This document shows, piece after piece, positions 1-5,923 of a DNA stretch of 12,307 bases. Location: positions 1-12,307 of the forward strand of contig JAEZKX010000113.1 in assembly GCA_023436025.1 (NCBI GenBank). The letters run 5' to 3'. The position numbers and the translations under genes are program-made. The notes beneath the pieces were generated by a model, which saw nothing but the letters and a program-made list of their open reading frames with translations, did not search any database and was not told the origin of the DNA. Source of the DNA: Pseudomonadota bacterium (GTDB taxonomy: Bacteria; Pseudomonadota; Gammaproteobacteria; Burkholderiales; Burkholderiaceae_C). Position 1 is the first letter of the stretch; the number at the start of each line of letters is the position of its first letter.

Positions 1-24
1 AGCTCGAGCAGGTCGCGGCGGTTC

Positions 25-459
25 CTAGCGCGGAATCTCGCGGGGCCTACCCTGCTCGTCGATCGCCACGTAGGTCAGCAGGGCTTCCGTGACCTTCACG
101 AACTTGCCCTGGGTCTGGAAGCTCTCGGCGAACACCTCGACGTCCACGGTGATGGACGTGCGCCCGATGCGCGTCACCGAGGAGAAGAAGCTCAGGATGT
201 CACCCACCCGCACCGGCTGCTTGAAGACGAACTCCTTCACGGCCACCGTGGCCATGCGGCCGCGGATGATGCGCGCCGGGATCACCGAGCCGGCCAGGTC
301 GACATGCGCCATGACCCAGCCGCCGAAGATGTCGCCGTTGCCGTTGGTGTCGGCCGGCATGGGGATCACCTTCAGCACCAGTTCCTTGTCGGACGGCGGG
401 CTGGCAGGGGCGGGGGAAGTGTGGGTGGTGCCGGTACCGGCACCTGGAATCGCGGACAT
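25..459 (-). CDS. YciA-type acyl-CoA thioesterase (hotdog fold)
   Basis: Predicted cytoplasmic acyl-CoA thioesterase that hydrolyses acyl-CoA to free acid and CoA. The 144-residue protein has a low-complexity Pro/Thr/Ser leader (about residues 5-23) and then a single hotdog domain. The YciA/HI0827 family signature NGNGDIFGGW lies at about 39-48, followed by a helix with AHVD and later the segment VAVKEFVFKQPVRVGD, typical of this family. I chose the ATG at 459; an in-frame GTG at 465 would add only two residues. No Shine-Dalgarno sequence precedes either codon. The gene diverges from the ABC exporter over a 42-bp gap. Family assignment is firm; chain-length preference cannot be read from the sequence. 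Confidence 0.9.
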   Translation of the reverse strand: MSAIPGAGTGTTHTSPAPASPPSDKELVLKVIPMPADTNGNGDIFGGWVMAHVDLAGSVIPARIIRGRMATVAVKEFVFKQPVRVGDILSFFSSVTRIGRTSITVDVEVFAESFQTQGKFVKVTEALLTYVAIDEQGRPREIPR

Positions 460-501
460 AGGCACAATCGCTGGGATCAGTCAAGATCCGGATTGTCCCC
501 T
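460..501. promoter_or_regulatory. Divergent promoter region with nested inverted repeats
   Basis: These 42 bp are the whole gap between the thioesterase and ABC exporter start codons. ACAATC (464-469) and its reverse complement GATTGT (491-496) face outward. GATTGT ends 5 nt before the exporter ATG, and its mirror copy ends 4 nt before the thioesterase ATG. Inside them lies a second dyad, GGATC (474-478) and GATCC (485-489), around AGTCAA. Neither gene has a Shine-Dalgarno sequence here. I infer back-to-back -10-like elements giving leaderless or nearly leaderless transcripts, possibly with an operator in the inner dyad. GATTGT matches the -10 consensus at only three of six positions. Confidence 0.35.
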
Positions 502-2364
502 ATGCGCCGCGGCGGCGAAACTAGCACTCACTCACTGCCCCTGCCTGCCTCCCCGGCGGGCGGCCCGGCCACCCCCCGGTCCGACTGGACCACCCTGAAG
601 CGCCTGCTGCCCTACCTGTGGGAGTACAAGTGGCGGGTGCTGGCGGCGCTGGCCTTCATGATCGCCGCCAAGGTGGCCAACGTGGGGGTGCCGGTGCTGC
701 TCAAGCAGCTGGTCGACGCCATGGACGCCAAGCCCGGCGCCACCGCGGTGGTGGTGGTGCCGGTGGCGCTGTTGGTGGCCTACGGGCTGCTGCGGCTGTC
801 GACCTCGCTGTTCACCGAGTTGCGCGAGCTGGTCTTCTCCAAGGCCACCCAGGGCGCCACCCGCAGCATCGCGCTGCAGACCTTCCGCCACCTGCATTCG
901 CTGTCCTTGCGCTTCCACCTGGAGCGGCAGACCGGCGGCATGACGCGTGACATCGAACGCGGCGTGCGCGGCATCGAGTCGCTGATCTCGTATTCGCTCT
1001 ACAGCATCGTGCCGACGCTGGTCGAGGTGGCGCTGGTGCTGACCATCCTGGCGGTGAAGTTCGACGTCTGGTTCGCCTGGATCACCATCGCCGCCCTGGC
1101 GGTGTACATCGTGTTCACGGTCAGCGTGACCGAGTGGCGCACCCGGTTCCGGCGCGAGGCCAACGAGTTCGATTCGGCCGCCCACACCAAGGCGGTGGAC
1201 TCGCTCCTGAACTACGAGACGGTCAAGTACTTCAACAACGAGGACTTCGAGGCCCGCCGCTACGACGAGAGCCTGGACCGCTACCGGCGCTCGCGCATCA
1301 AGGCGCAGAGCACGCTGTCGCTGCTCAACACCGGCCAGCAGCTGATCATCGCGGCCAGCCTGGTGGCCATGCTGTGGCGCGCCACCCTCGGCGTGGCCGA
1401 AGGCCGCATGACCCTGGGCGACCTGGTCATGATCAATGCCTTCATGATCCAGCTGTACATCCCGCTCAACTTCCTGGGCGTGCTGTACCGGGAGATCAAG
1501 CAGAGCCTGACCGACCTGGACAAGATGTTCACGCTCATGGAACGCGAGCGCGAGGTGGAGGACAAGCCGGGCGCGCAGCCGCTGCCTGGGCCCGGCGAGG
1601 CCGATTTCGACGTCCGCTTCGAGCACGTGTCCTTCGCCTACGAGCCGGCCCGGCCCATCCTGCACGACATCAGCTTCGCCATCCCGGCGGGCAAGACGGT
1701 GGCGGTGGTCGGCCCCTCGGGCTCGGGCAAGTCGACGCTGGCGCGCCTGCTGTACCGCTTCTACGACGTGCAGCAGGGCCGCATCACCATCGCCGGCCAC
1801 GACCTGCGCGACGTCACGCAGGCCAGCGTGCGCCGCTCCATCGGCATCGTGCCGCAGGACACCGTGCTGTTCAACGACACCGTGGCCTACAACATCGCCT
1901 ACGGCCGCCCGGGTGCCAGCCGCGCCGAGGTGGAGGAGGCCGCGCGCGCGGCCCGCATCCACGACTTCATCGCCTCCACGCCCAAGGGCTACGACACCAT
2001 GGTGGGCGAGCGCGGCCTGAAGCTCTCGGGCGGCGAGAAGCAGCGGGTGGCCATCGCCCGCACATTGCTGAAGGACCCGCCCATCCTGATCTTCGACGAG
2101 GCGACCTCGGCGCTGGACAGCGCCAACGAGCGTGCCATCCAGGCGCAGCTGAAGAGCGCCGCCCAGGACAAGACCACGCTGGTCATCGCCCACCGGCTCT
2201 CCACCGTGGTCGACGCCCACGAGATCCTGGTGATGGAGGCCGGCCGCATCATCGAGCGCGGCACCCACCAGCAGCTGCTGGCCCGCGGCGGCCGCTATGC
2301 CGACATGTGGGCGCTGCAGCGCAGCACCGAGGGCGAGCGCTTCACCGAGGTGGTCGGCGGGTGA
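502..2364 (+). CDS. Atm1/ABCB7-type ABC exporter (fused permease and ATPase)
   Basis: A 620-residue half-transporter expected to homodimerise in the inner membrane and export a substrate at the cost of ATP. Family members (mitochondrial Atm1/ABCB7, bacterial NaAtm1, HMT1) handle glutathione-linked or metal-related substrates. The six-helix membrane domain spans roughly residues 30-330. Residues 236-247 (LNYETVKYFNNE) are a hallmark of the Atm1/HMT1 group. The ATPase domain is complete: Walker A GPSGSGKST at 404-412, signature LSGGE at 508-512, Walker B ending D532-E533, and H-loop H564. The ATG at 502 is preferred because the frame remains open upstream only through the antisense thioesterase region, and the next ATG lies inside the first membrane helix. 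The exact substrate is unknown. Confidence 0.9.
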   Translation: MRRGGETSTHSLPLPASPAGGPATPRSDWTTLKRLLPYLWEYKWRVLAALAFMIAAKVANVGVPVLLKQLVDAMDAKPGATAVVVVPVALLVAYGLLRLSTSLFTELRELVFSKATQGATRSIALQTFRHLHSLSLRFHLERQTGGMTRDIERGVRGIESLISYSLYSIVPTLVEVALVLTILAVKFDVWFAWITIAALAVYIVFTVSVTEWRTRFRREANEFDSAAHTKAVDSLLNYETVKYFNNEDFEARRYDESLDRYRRSRIKAQSTLSLLNTGQQLIIAASLVAMLWRATLGVAEGRMTLGDLVMINAFMIQLYIPLNFLGVLYREIKQSLTDLDKMFTLMEREREVEDKPGAQPLPGPGEADFDVRFEHVSFAYEPARPILHDISFAIPAGKTVAVVGPSGSGKSTLARLLYRFYDVQQGRITIAGHDLRDVTQASVRRSIGIVPQDTVLFNDTVAYNIAYGRPGASRAEVEEAARAARIHDFIASTPKGYDTMVGERGLKLSGGEKQRVAIARTLLKDPPILIFDEATSALDSANERAIQAQLKSAAQDKTTLVIAHRLSTVVDAHEILVMEAGRIIERGTHQQLLARGGRYADMWALQRSTEGERFTEVVGG

Positions 2365-2392
2365 GGGTGGCCGCGGCCGGGTCCCGGGCCGC

Positions 2393-2418
2393 TATAGTCC
2401 GCGGCCAACGGAGGGGAG
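2393..2418 (+). promoter_or_regulatory. Candidate -10 and strong RBS for the MreB-like gene
   Basis: TATAGT at 2393-2398 matches the -10 consensus at five of six positions and lies just after the exporter stop codon. It would place a start near 2405. A strong Shine-Dalgarno sequence, GGAGGGGAG, follows at 2410-2418 and supports the ATG at 2423. I see no convincing -35 element, so read-through from the exporter gene is also possible. Confidence 0.4.
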
Positions 2419-2422
2419 TCCC

Positions 2423-2908
2423 ATGCTCGGCTTGCGCAAGCCCACGGTGTACGTCCAGGTGTCGCCCACGCAGGTGAGCGTGCGCGACGCCGGCTCGGGC
2501 GAGGCGTTCAGCGTGGTGCCCGACATCGCCTTCGAGCGGCAGGGCCGCGGCAGGGTGGTGGAGGTGGGCGCCCGCGCCCGGCGGCACGAGTCGCCCGGCG
2601 TCCAGGTGGTCAACCCCTTCGGCCATCCGCGCACCCTGGCCGGCGACTTCACCGCCGGCGAGCTGCTGCTGAAGACGCTGCTGGGCCGGCTGAAGGCCGG
2701 ACGCGCCCTGTTGGGGCCGGCACCGGCCGTCGTGCTGCACCTGCAGGGCGATCCGGCGGGAGGCTTCACGCCGATCGAGGTGCGGGCGCTGCGCGAAATG
2801 GCCCTGGGCGCCGGGGCCTCGGAGGTCATCGTCTGGCAGGGCCCCAAGCTCTCCGACCAGCAGGTGCTGGCGCACCAGTTCCCCAAGGAGGGAAAGGTGC
2901 TCGCCTGA
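2423..2908 (+). CDS. MreB-like half-length protein (actin subdomain I only)
   Basis: A 161-residue protein that resembles the first half of MreB, whose usual length is about 345. The N-terminal strands (TVYVQVSPTQVSVRD) align by eye with the first beta-hairpin of MreB. The VEVGARAR and VVNPFGHPRTLAGDFTAGELLLKTLL segments match MreB's VG-x-A and IRP-x-DGVIADF regions. FTPIEVRALREMALGAGASEV matches MreB's TPVERRAIRE-ALGAGA-EVY helix and strand. The MreB phosphate-1 loop (DLGT) is replaced by QVSPT, and the whole second lobe with the other phosphate loop is absent, so ATP binding or filament formation is unlikely. The start follows a strong RBS. It overlaps the phosphoesterase start by one base, so the two are probably translationally coupled. 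Function is unknown; a regulator or partner of true MreB is only a guess. Confidence 0.65.
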   Translation: MLGLRKPTVYVQVSPTQVSVRDAGSGEAFSVVPDIAFERQGRGRVVEVGARARRHESPGVQVVNPFGHPRTLAGDFTAGELLLKTLLGRLKAGRALLGPAPAVVLHLQGDPAGGFTPIEVRALREMALGAGASEVIVWQGPKLSDQQVLAHQFPKEGKVLA

Positions 2909-3390
2909 TGCGCATCGGCCTGCTTTCCGACACCCACGGGCTGGTCCGCCCCGAAGTGCTGGCCTGGCTGCGCGGCAGCGACCACATCGTGCACGCCGGC
3001 GACATCGTGCGGCCGGACATCCTGGCCCAGCTGGCGGCCCTCGCGCCCTTGACGGCCGTGCGCGGCAACAACGACCATGGCGACTGGGCCGAGCGGCTGC
3101 CGCAGGCGGCCACGCTGCGCCTGGGCGGCGTCTGCCTGCATGTGGTGCACGACATCGCGCAGCTGGCCATCGACCCCGAGGCCGCAGGCGTGCAGGTGGT
3201 GGTCAGCGGCCACTCCCACCAGCCCGCGGTGGCGCGGCGCGGGCCGGTGTTGTACGTCAATCCCGGCAGTGCCGGGCCGCGGCGCTTCCGCCTGCCCATC
3301 GCTGCCGGCGAACTGCTGCTGGACGGGGGCGCCGTGTCGGCGCACATCATGCGTTTCGAGGGCGCGACGGCCGACAAGCGCAGGCGCTGA
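2908..3390 (+). CDS. YfcE/MJ0936-type metallophosphoesterase
   Basis: A 160-residue calcineurin-like phosphoesterase expected to use two divalent metals to cleave a phosphodiester. The metal-binding motifs are all visible: D8-x-H10 in SDTHG, D32 in HAGD, GNND at 53-56, H81 in VVHD, and GHSH at 101-104. The NPGSAGPRR segment typical of the YfcE/MJ0936 family follows. Length is normal for this small stand-alone family (about 160-185). The ATG at 2908 shares its A with the TGA of the MreB-like gene. Purine-rich AAGGAGGGAAAGG lies just upstream, within that gene. The natural substrate of this family is mostly unknown. Confidence 0.85.
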   Translation: MRIGLLSDTHGLVRPEVLAWLRGSDHIVHAGDIVRPDILAQLAALAPLTAVRGNNDHGDWAERLPQAATLRLGGVCLHVVHDIAQLAIDPEAAGVQVVVSGHSHQPAVARRGPVLYVNPGSAGPRRFRLPIAAGELLLDGGAVSAHIMRFEGATADKRRR

Positions 3391-3397
3391 GGCGGCG

Positions 3398-3403
3398 CAG
3401 AAT
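3398..3403 (+). promoter_or_regulatory. -10-like CAGAAT for the phasin-like gene, leaderless layout
   Basis: CAGAAT ends 6 nt before the ATG at 3410, and no Shine-Dalgarno sequence lies between the phosphoesterase stop and this ATG. If it is used, transcription would begin at or next to the ATG. No clear -35 element is visible; the call rests mainly on the same layout recurring at other genes here. Confidence 0.3.
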
Positions 3404-3409
3404 GGGCCC

Positions 3410-3769
3410 ATGTCGAAGCGCCGCCCGCCCTCCACCCTCCACCGCCACGCGGCCGAACTGATGGTGGCCGTGCCCCAGGTGATGGGCCACCGCCTCACCC
3501 GCCTCGCGCTGGCCGGGCCCTTCCCAAGTGCGCGCGACCGGCGCGAGTTCCACGCCATGGGCCAGGAAAAGTTCATCGCCTTCTGGCAGTCGTGGTTCGC
3601 CATGGGCTGGGCGGCGATGCGGATGGCGCAGGAGGCCTGGCTGGCGATGCTGCAGGGCGCGCGCGTTCCGCTGCTCGACGCCAACCGGGTGCTGGCGCAC
3701 GGGTTGGCACCGGTGCATCGTCGGGCGACGGCCAATGCCCGCCGGCTGGCGCGCACGCGGCTGCGCTGA
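3410..3769 (+). CDS. Small phasin-like protein (putative PHA granule-associated)
   Basis: A 119-residue, mostly helical, strongly basic protein. The N-terminus is Arg/His-rich. The centre (LALAGPFPSARDRREFHAM, about 33-51) leads into an aromatic, Met/Ala-rich amphipathic stretch (FWQSWFAMGWAAMRMAQEAW, about 58-77), and the C-terminus is Arg-rich. This layout resembles short Comamonadaceae proteins annotated as polyhydroxyalkanoate granule-associated phasins; that comparison is from memory and is not secure. There is no signal peptide or clear membrane helix. The ATG at 3410 lies 20 bp after the phosphoesterase gene without an RBS. The next ATG, at codon 18, would remove the basic leader. No other PHA genes are in the window. 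Confidence 0.5.
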   Translation: MSKRRPPSTLHRHAAELMVAVPQVMGHRLTRLALAGPFPSARDRREFHAMGQEKFIAFWQSWFAMGWAAMRMAQEAWLAMLQGARVPLLDANRVLAHGLAPVHRRATANARRLARTRLR

Positions 3770-3786
3770 AGCGGCCGAACGGCACG

Positions 3787-3809
3787 TCCCCGGCGCGGGG
3801 AACTTCCCC
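3787..3809. repeat. Overlapping dyads between the phasin-like and LysR genes
   Basis: Two mutually exclusive inverted repeats share an arm. CCCCG/CGGGG around GCG occupies 3788-3800. The near-perfect palindrome GGGGAA-C-TTCCCC occupies 3797-3809, about 52 bp before the LysR ATG. They could be an autoregulatory LysR site or a transcript-end hairpin. There is no T-tract, so a classical terminator is not supported. Confidence 0.35.
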
Positions 3810-3850
3810 GTCCCGCTGGTGCTGCCTGCAGCCGGCTGACCCGGCCCCGC

Positions 3851-3856
3851 AATAAT
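3851..3856 (+). promoter_or_regulatory. -10-like AATAAT for the LysR gene, leaderless layout
   Basis: AATAAT is the only A/T-rich hexamer in a very GC-rich gap. It ends 5 nt before the LysR ATG at 3862, and no Shine-Dalgarno sequence is present. The spacing would place the transcript start at the ATG. No convincing -35 element is visible. Confidence 0.35.
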
Positions 3857-3861
3857 GGCGC

Positions 3862-4806
3862 ATGGAAACCAAGTGGCTGGAAGACTTCGTCAGCCTGGCC
3901 GAGACCCGCAGCTTCAGCCGTTCGGCGCAGCTGCGCCACGTGACGCAGCCGGCCTTCTCGCGCCGCATCCAGGCGCTGGAGGCCTGGGCCGGCACCGACC
4001 TCGTCGACCGCAGCTCCTACCCGACGCGCCTCACGCCCGCGGGTGAGACGCTCTACACGCAGTCGCTGGAGGTGCTGCAGGCGCTGCAAAGCACGCGCGC
4101 CATGTTGCGCGGCCAGGCGAGCGCCGGCCAGGACGTCATCGAGTTCGCGGTGCCGCACACGCTGGCCTTCACCTTCTTCCCCGCCTGGGTGTCGAGCCTG
4201 CGCGACGAGTTCGGCCCCATCAGGAGCCGCCTCATCGCGCTGAACGTGCACGACGCGGCGATGCGGCTGGTCGAGGGCAGCTGCGACGTGCTGATCGCCT
4301 ACCACCATCCCGCGCAGCCGCTGCAGCTCGATGCCCAGCGCTACGAGATGGTGACGCTGGGCGAGGAGACGCTGGCGCCGTACTGCAGGCCCGACGCGGC
4401 GGGCGAACCGCTGCACCGCCTGCCGGGGCGGGCCACGCATCCGCTGCCCTACCTGGGCTACGCAGCCGGCGCCTACCTCGGTCGCGTGACCGACCTGGTG
4501 CTCAAGCAGGCCGGCACGGCCATCCACCTCGACCGGGTCTACGAGACCGACATGGCCGAAGGCCTGAAGGCCATGGCCATGGAAGGCCACGGCATCGCCT
4601 TCCTGCCGCACAGCGCCGTGCGCAAGGAACTGCGCGGCGGCAGGCTGGTGGCCGCCGCGCCGGCCGACCTGCCGGGACTGGCCGTTACCATGCAGGTGCG
4701 CGCCTATCGCGAGCGGCCTTCGGCGCGGCACGTGCCCAAGCGGACGGCGCAGGCCTTGTGGAATTTCCTTGCTGCCGCCGGCGGCGCCGGACTGCTGGAT
4801 TCCTGA
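3862..4806 (+). CDS. LysR-family regulator, HypT/YjiE-like
   Basis: A 314-residue LysR-type transcriptional regulator. The N-terminal winged helix-turn-helix covers about residues 1-65 (ETKWLEDFVSLAETRSFSRSA, TQPAFSRRIQALE, LTPAGE), and a periplasmic-binding-protein-like effector domain covers about 90-305. The opening ETKWL-DF, the QPAFSRRI-ALE helix and the later YLGYAAGAYLGR segment resemble E. coli HypT (YjiE), a hypochlorite-responsive LysR protein. Cysteines at 141 and 175 lie in the effector domain, but I cannot say they match HypT's redox residues. It lies 166 bp upstream of gltI on the same strand, not divergent, and so is a candidate regulator of the glt operon. No RBS precedes the ATG. 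Confidence 0.9.
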   Translation: METKWLEDFVSLAETRSFSRSAQLRHVTQPAFSRRIQALEAWAGTDLVDRSSYPTRLTPAGETLYTQSLEVLQALQSTRAMLRGQASAGQDVIEFAVPHTLAFTFFPAWVSSLRDEFGPIRSRLIALNVHDAAMRLVEGSCDVLIAYHHPAQPLQLDAQRYEMVTLGEETLAPYCRPDAAGEPLHRLPGRATHPLPYLGYAAGAYLGRVTDLVLKQAGTAIHLDRVYETDMAEGLKAMAMEGHGIAFLPHSAVRKELRGGRLVAAAPADLPGLAVTMQVRAYRERPSARHVPKRTAQALWNFLAAAGGAGLLDS

Positions 4807-4972
4807 GGCAGGCTGACGTGTACTGCGCGACCGGGCACAAACCCTGCTTACCGTCGCGTTGCGCAAGTTCTAAGCTTCCTCGCACATGGCGGAACGAACC
4901 GAAGCGCGGTCCGCCTAGAATTTGGTCAGCCTGCTTACAGGTTTTCAACGCGCTTCACCTCAGGAGATTTGG
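4807..4972 (+). promoter_or_regulatory. gltI upstream region: -10 element, repeats and RBS
   Basis: This 166-bp gap appears non-coding. TAGAAT at 4916-4921 matches the -10 consensus at five of six positions; no good -35 lies at the usual distance, which fits an activator-dependent promoter. The exact 9-mer CCTGCTTAC occurs twice, at 4843-4851 and 4930-4938, on either side of the -10. A small palindrome, TTGCGCAA, lies at 4859-4866, about 50 bp upstream of the -10, where LysR-type activators often bind. A good Shine-Dalgarno sequence, AGGAG at 4962-4966, sets the gltI start. Which protein binds here is inference. Confidence 0.45.
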
Positions 4973-5857
4973 ATGAACAGGAAGTTTCTGCTGGCCATCA
5001 CGCTGGCCGCGGCTGCGACGGGCGCCTTTGCCCAGGCCAATGACACCATCGCCAAGGCCAAGGGCGCCGGCAAGGTGGTCATGGGTGTGCGCGAGTCCTC
5101 CGCCCCCTTGTCGTACACCACCGGCAGCGGCCAGTTCACCGGCTACCACGTCGAACTCTGCCAGCGCATCCTGAAGGCGGTGCTGCCCGGCGTGCCGGTC
5201 GAATACGTGGCCGTGACCTCGGCCAACCGCATCCCGCTGGTCCAGAACGGCACCGTCGACATCGAGTGCGGCTCCACCACCAACAACGTCGCCCGCCAGA
5301 AGGACGTCGCCTTCGCGCTGACCACCTACGTCACGGAAGTGCGCACCGCCGTCAAGGCCAACTCCAACATCAAGTCGGTCGCCGACCTGAACAACAAGAC
5401 CGTGGCCACCACCACCGGCACCACCTCGGTGGCGCTGCTGCGCAAGAACAAGCGCTCCGAAGGCATCCAGTTCAAGGAGGTCTACGGCAAGGACCACGCC
5501 GACAGCTTCCTGCTGCTGGAGTCCGGCCGCGCCGACGCCTTCGTGATGGACGACAACATCCTGGCGGGCCTGATCGCCGGCTCCAAGAATCCCAAGGACT
5601 TCCAGATCGTGGGCGAGACGCTGAACGTCGAGCCGATCGCGATCATGATCCGCAAGGACGACCCCAACTTCAAGAAGGCGGTGGACGACTACATCCGCGG
5701 CGCCATCAAGTCCGGTGAACTCGAGATGCTGTACAAGAAGTGGTTCATGCAGCCGATCCCGCCGAAGAACACGAGCGTGAACCTGCCCATGGGCAAGATC
5801 CTCACCGGCCTGATGAAGAACCCGTCCGACGCCCCGGCCGAGGAATACAACAAGTAA
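4973..5857 (+). CDS. gltI: Glutamate/aspartate ABC transporter periplasmic binding protein
   Basis: A 294-residue solute-binding protein of the SBP_bac_3 family that captures glutamate/aspartate in the periplasm and delivers it to GltJK. A typical Sec signal peptide covers residues 1-20 (MNRK, hydrophobic core, then AFA before Gln21). The mature protein carries the family's GVRESSAPLSY opening, FTGYHVELCQ, the ligand-site segment VDIECGSTTNN, and the second-lobe ATTTGTTSVALLR and FVMDDNILAG. Length is close to E. coli GltI (about 300). The start is fixed by AGGAG 6 nt upstream and by the signal peptide. It is first in a four-gene operon. Amino-acid class is well supported; exact preference between glutamate, aspartate and relatives is by family analogy. 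Confidence 0.93.
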   Translation: MNRKFLLAITLAAAATGAFAQANDTIAKAKGAGKVVMGVRESSAPLSYTTGSGQFTGYHVELCQRILKAVLPGVPVEYVAVTSANRIPLVQNGTVDIECGSTTNNVARQKDVAFALTTYVTEVRTAVKANSNIKSVADLNNKTVATTTGTTSVALLRKNKRSEGIQFKEVYGKDHADSFLLLESGRADAFVMDDNILAGLIAGSKNPKDFQIVGETLNVEPIAIMIRKDDPNFKKAVDDYIRGAIKSGELEMLYKKWFMQPIPPKNTSVNLPMGKILTGLMKNPSDAPAEEYNK

Positions 5858-5865
5858 GGCGCATG

Positions 5866-5887
5866 GCCGGCCGCGCGAGCGGCCGGC
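5866..5887 (+). other. Intercistronic hairpin between gltI and gltJ
   Basis: GCCGGCCGC (5866-5874) and GCGGCCGGC (5879-5887) form a perfect 9-bp GC stem closed by a GCGA tetraloop of the GNRA type. It lies 8 nt after the gltI stop codon, and no T-tract follows. In binding-protein operons such a hairpin commonly protects the upstream receptor mRNA from 3' exonucleases, giving more receptor than permease; here that role is inferred from position and structure. Confidence 0.75.
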
Positions 5888-5923
5888 TTGGCCAGCCAAG
5901 AGAACAAAGAGCGAGGAACCGGC

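Noticed and set aside
1..24. Sequence left of the thioesterase stop codon
   Set aside because: Only 24 bases are present, too few to assign to a gene or site.
304..501. Possible longer N-terminus for the ABC exporter
   Set aside because: The frame is open from 304, but the added 66 residues lie antisense to the thioesterase coding region and look like its frame shadow (His/Arg/Gly-rich). The ATG at 502 gives a normal exporter length.
2392..4866. Very long open antisense reading frame across four plus-strand genes
   Set aside because: High-GC genes commonly leave such frames open on the other strand. Its product is compositionally odd (Arg/His/Gln/Ala-rich) with no recognisable domain, while every plus-strand gene beneath it is well supported. 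The same applies to the antisense frames at 532-2268 and 4955-6715.
5888..5923. Upstream TTG start for gltJ
   Set aside because: It would add 12 residues beginning at the edge of the hairpin and has no RBS, whereas the ATG at 5924 has GAGGAA at good spacing and gives the usual MALDW-like start.
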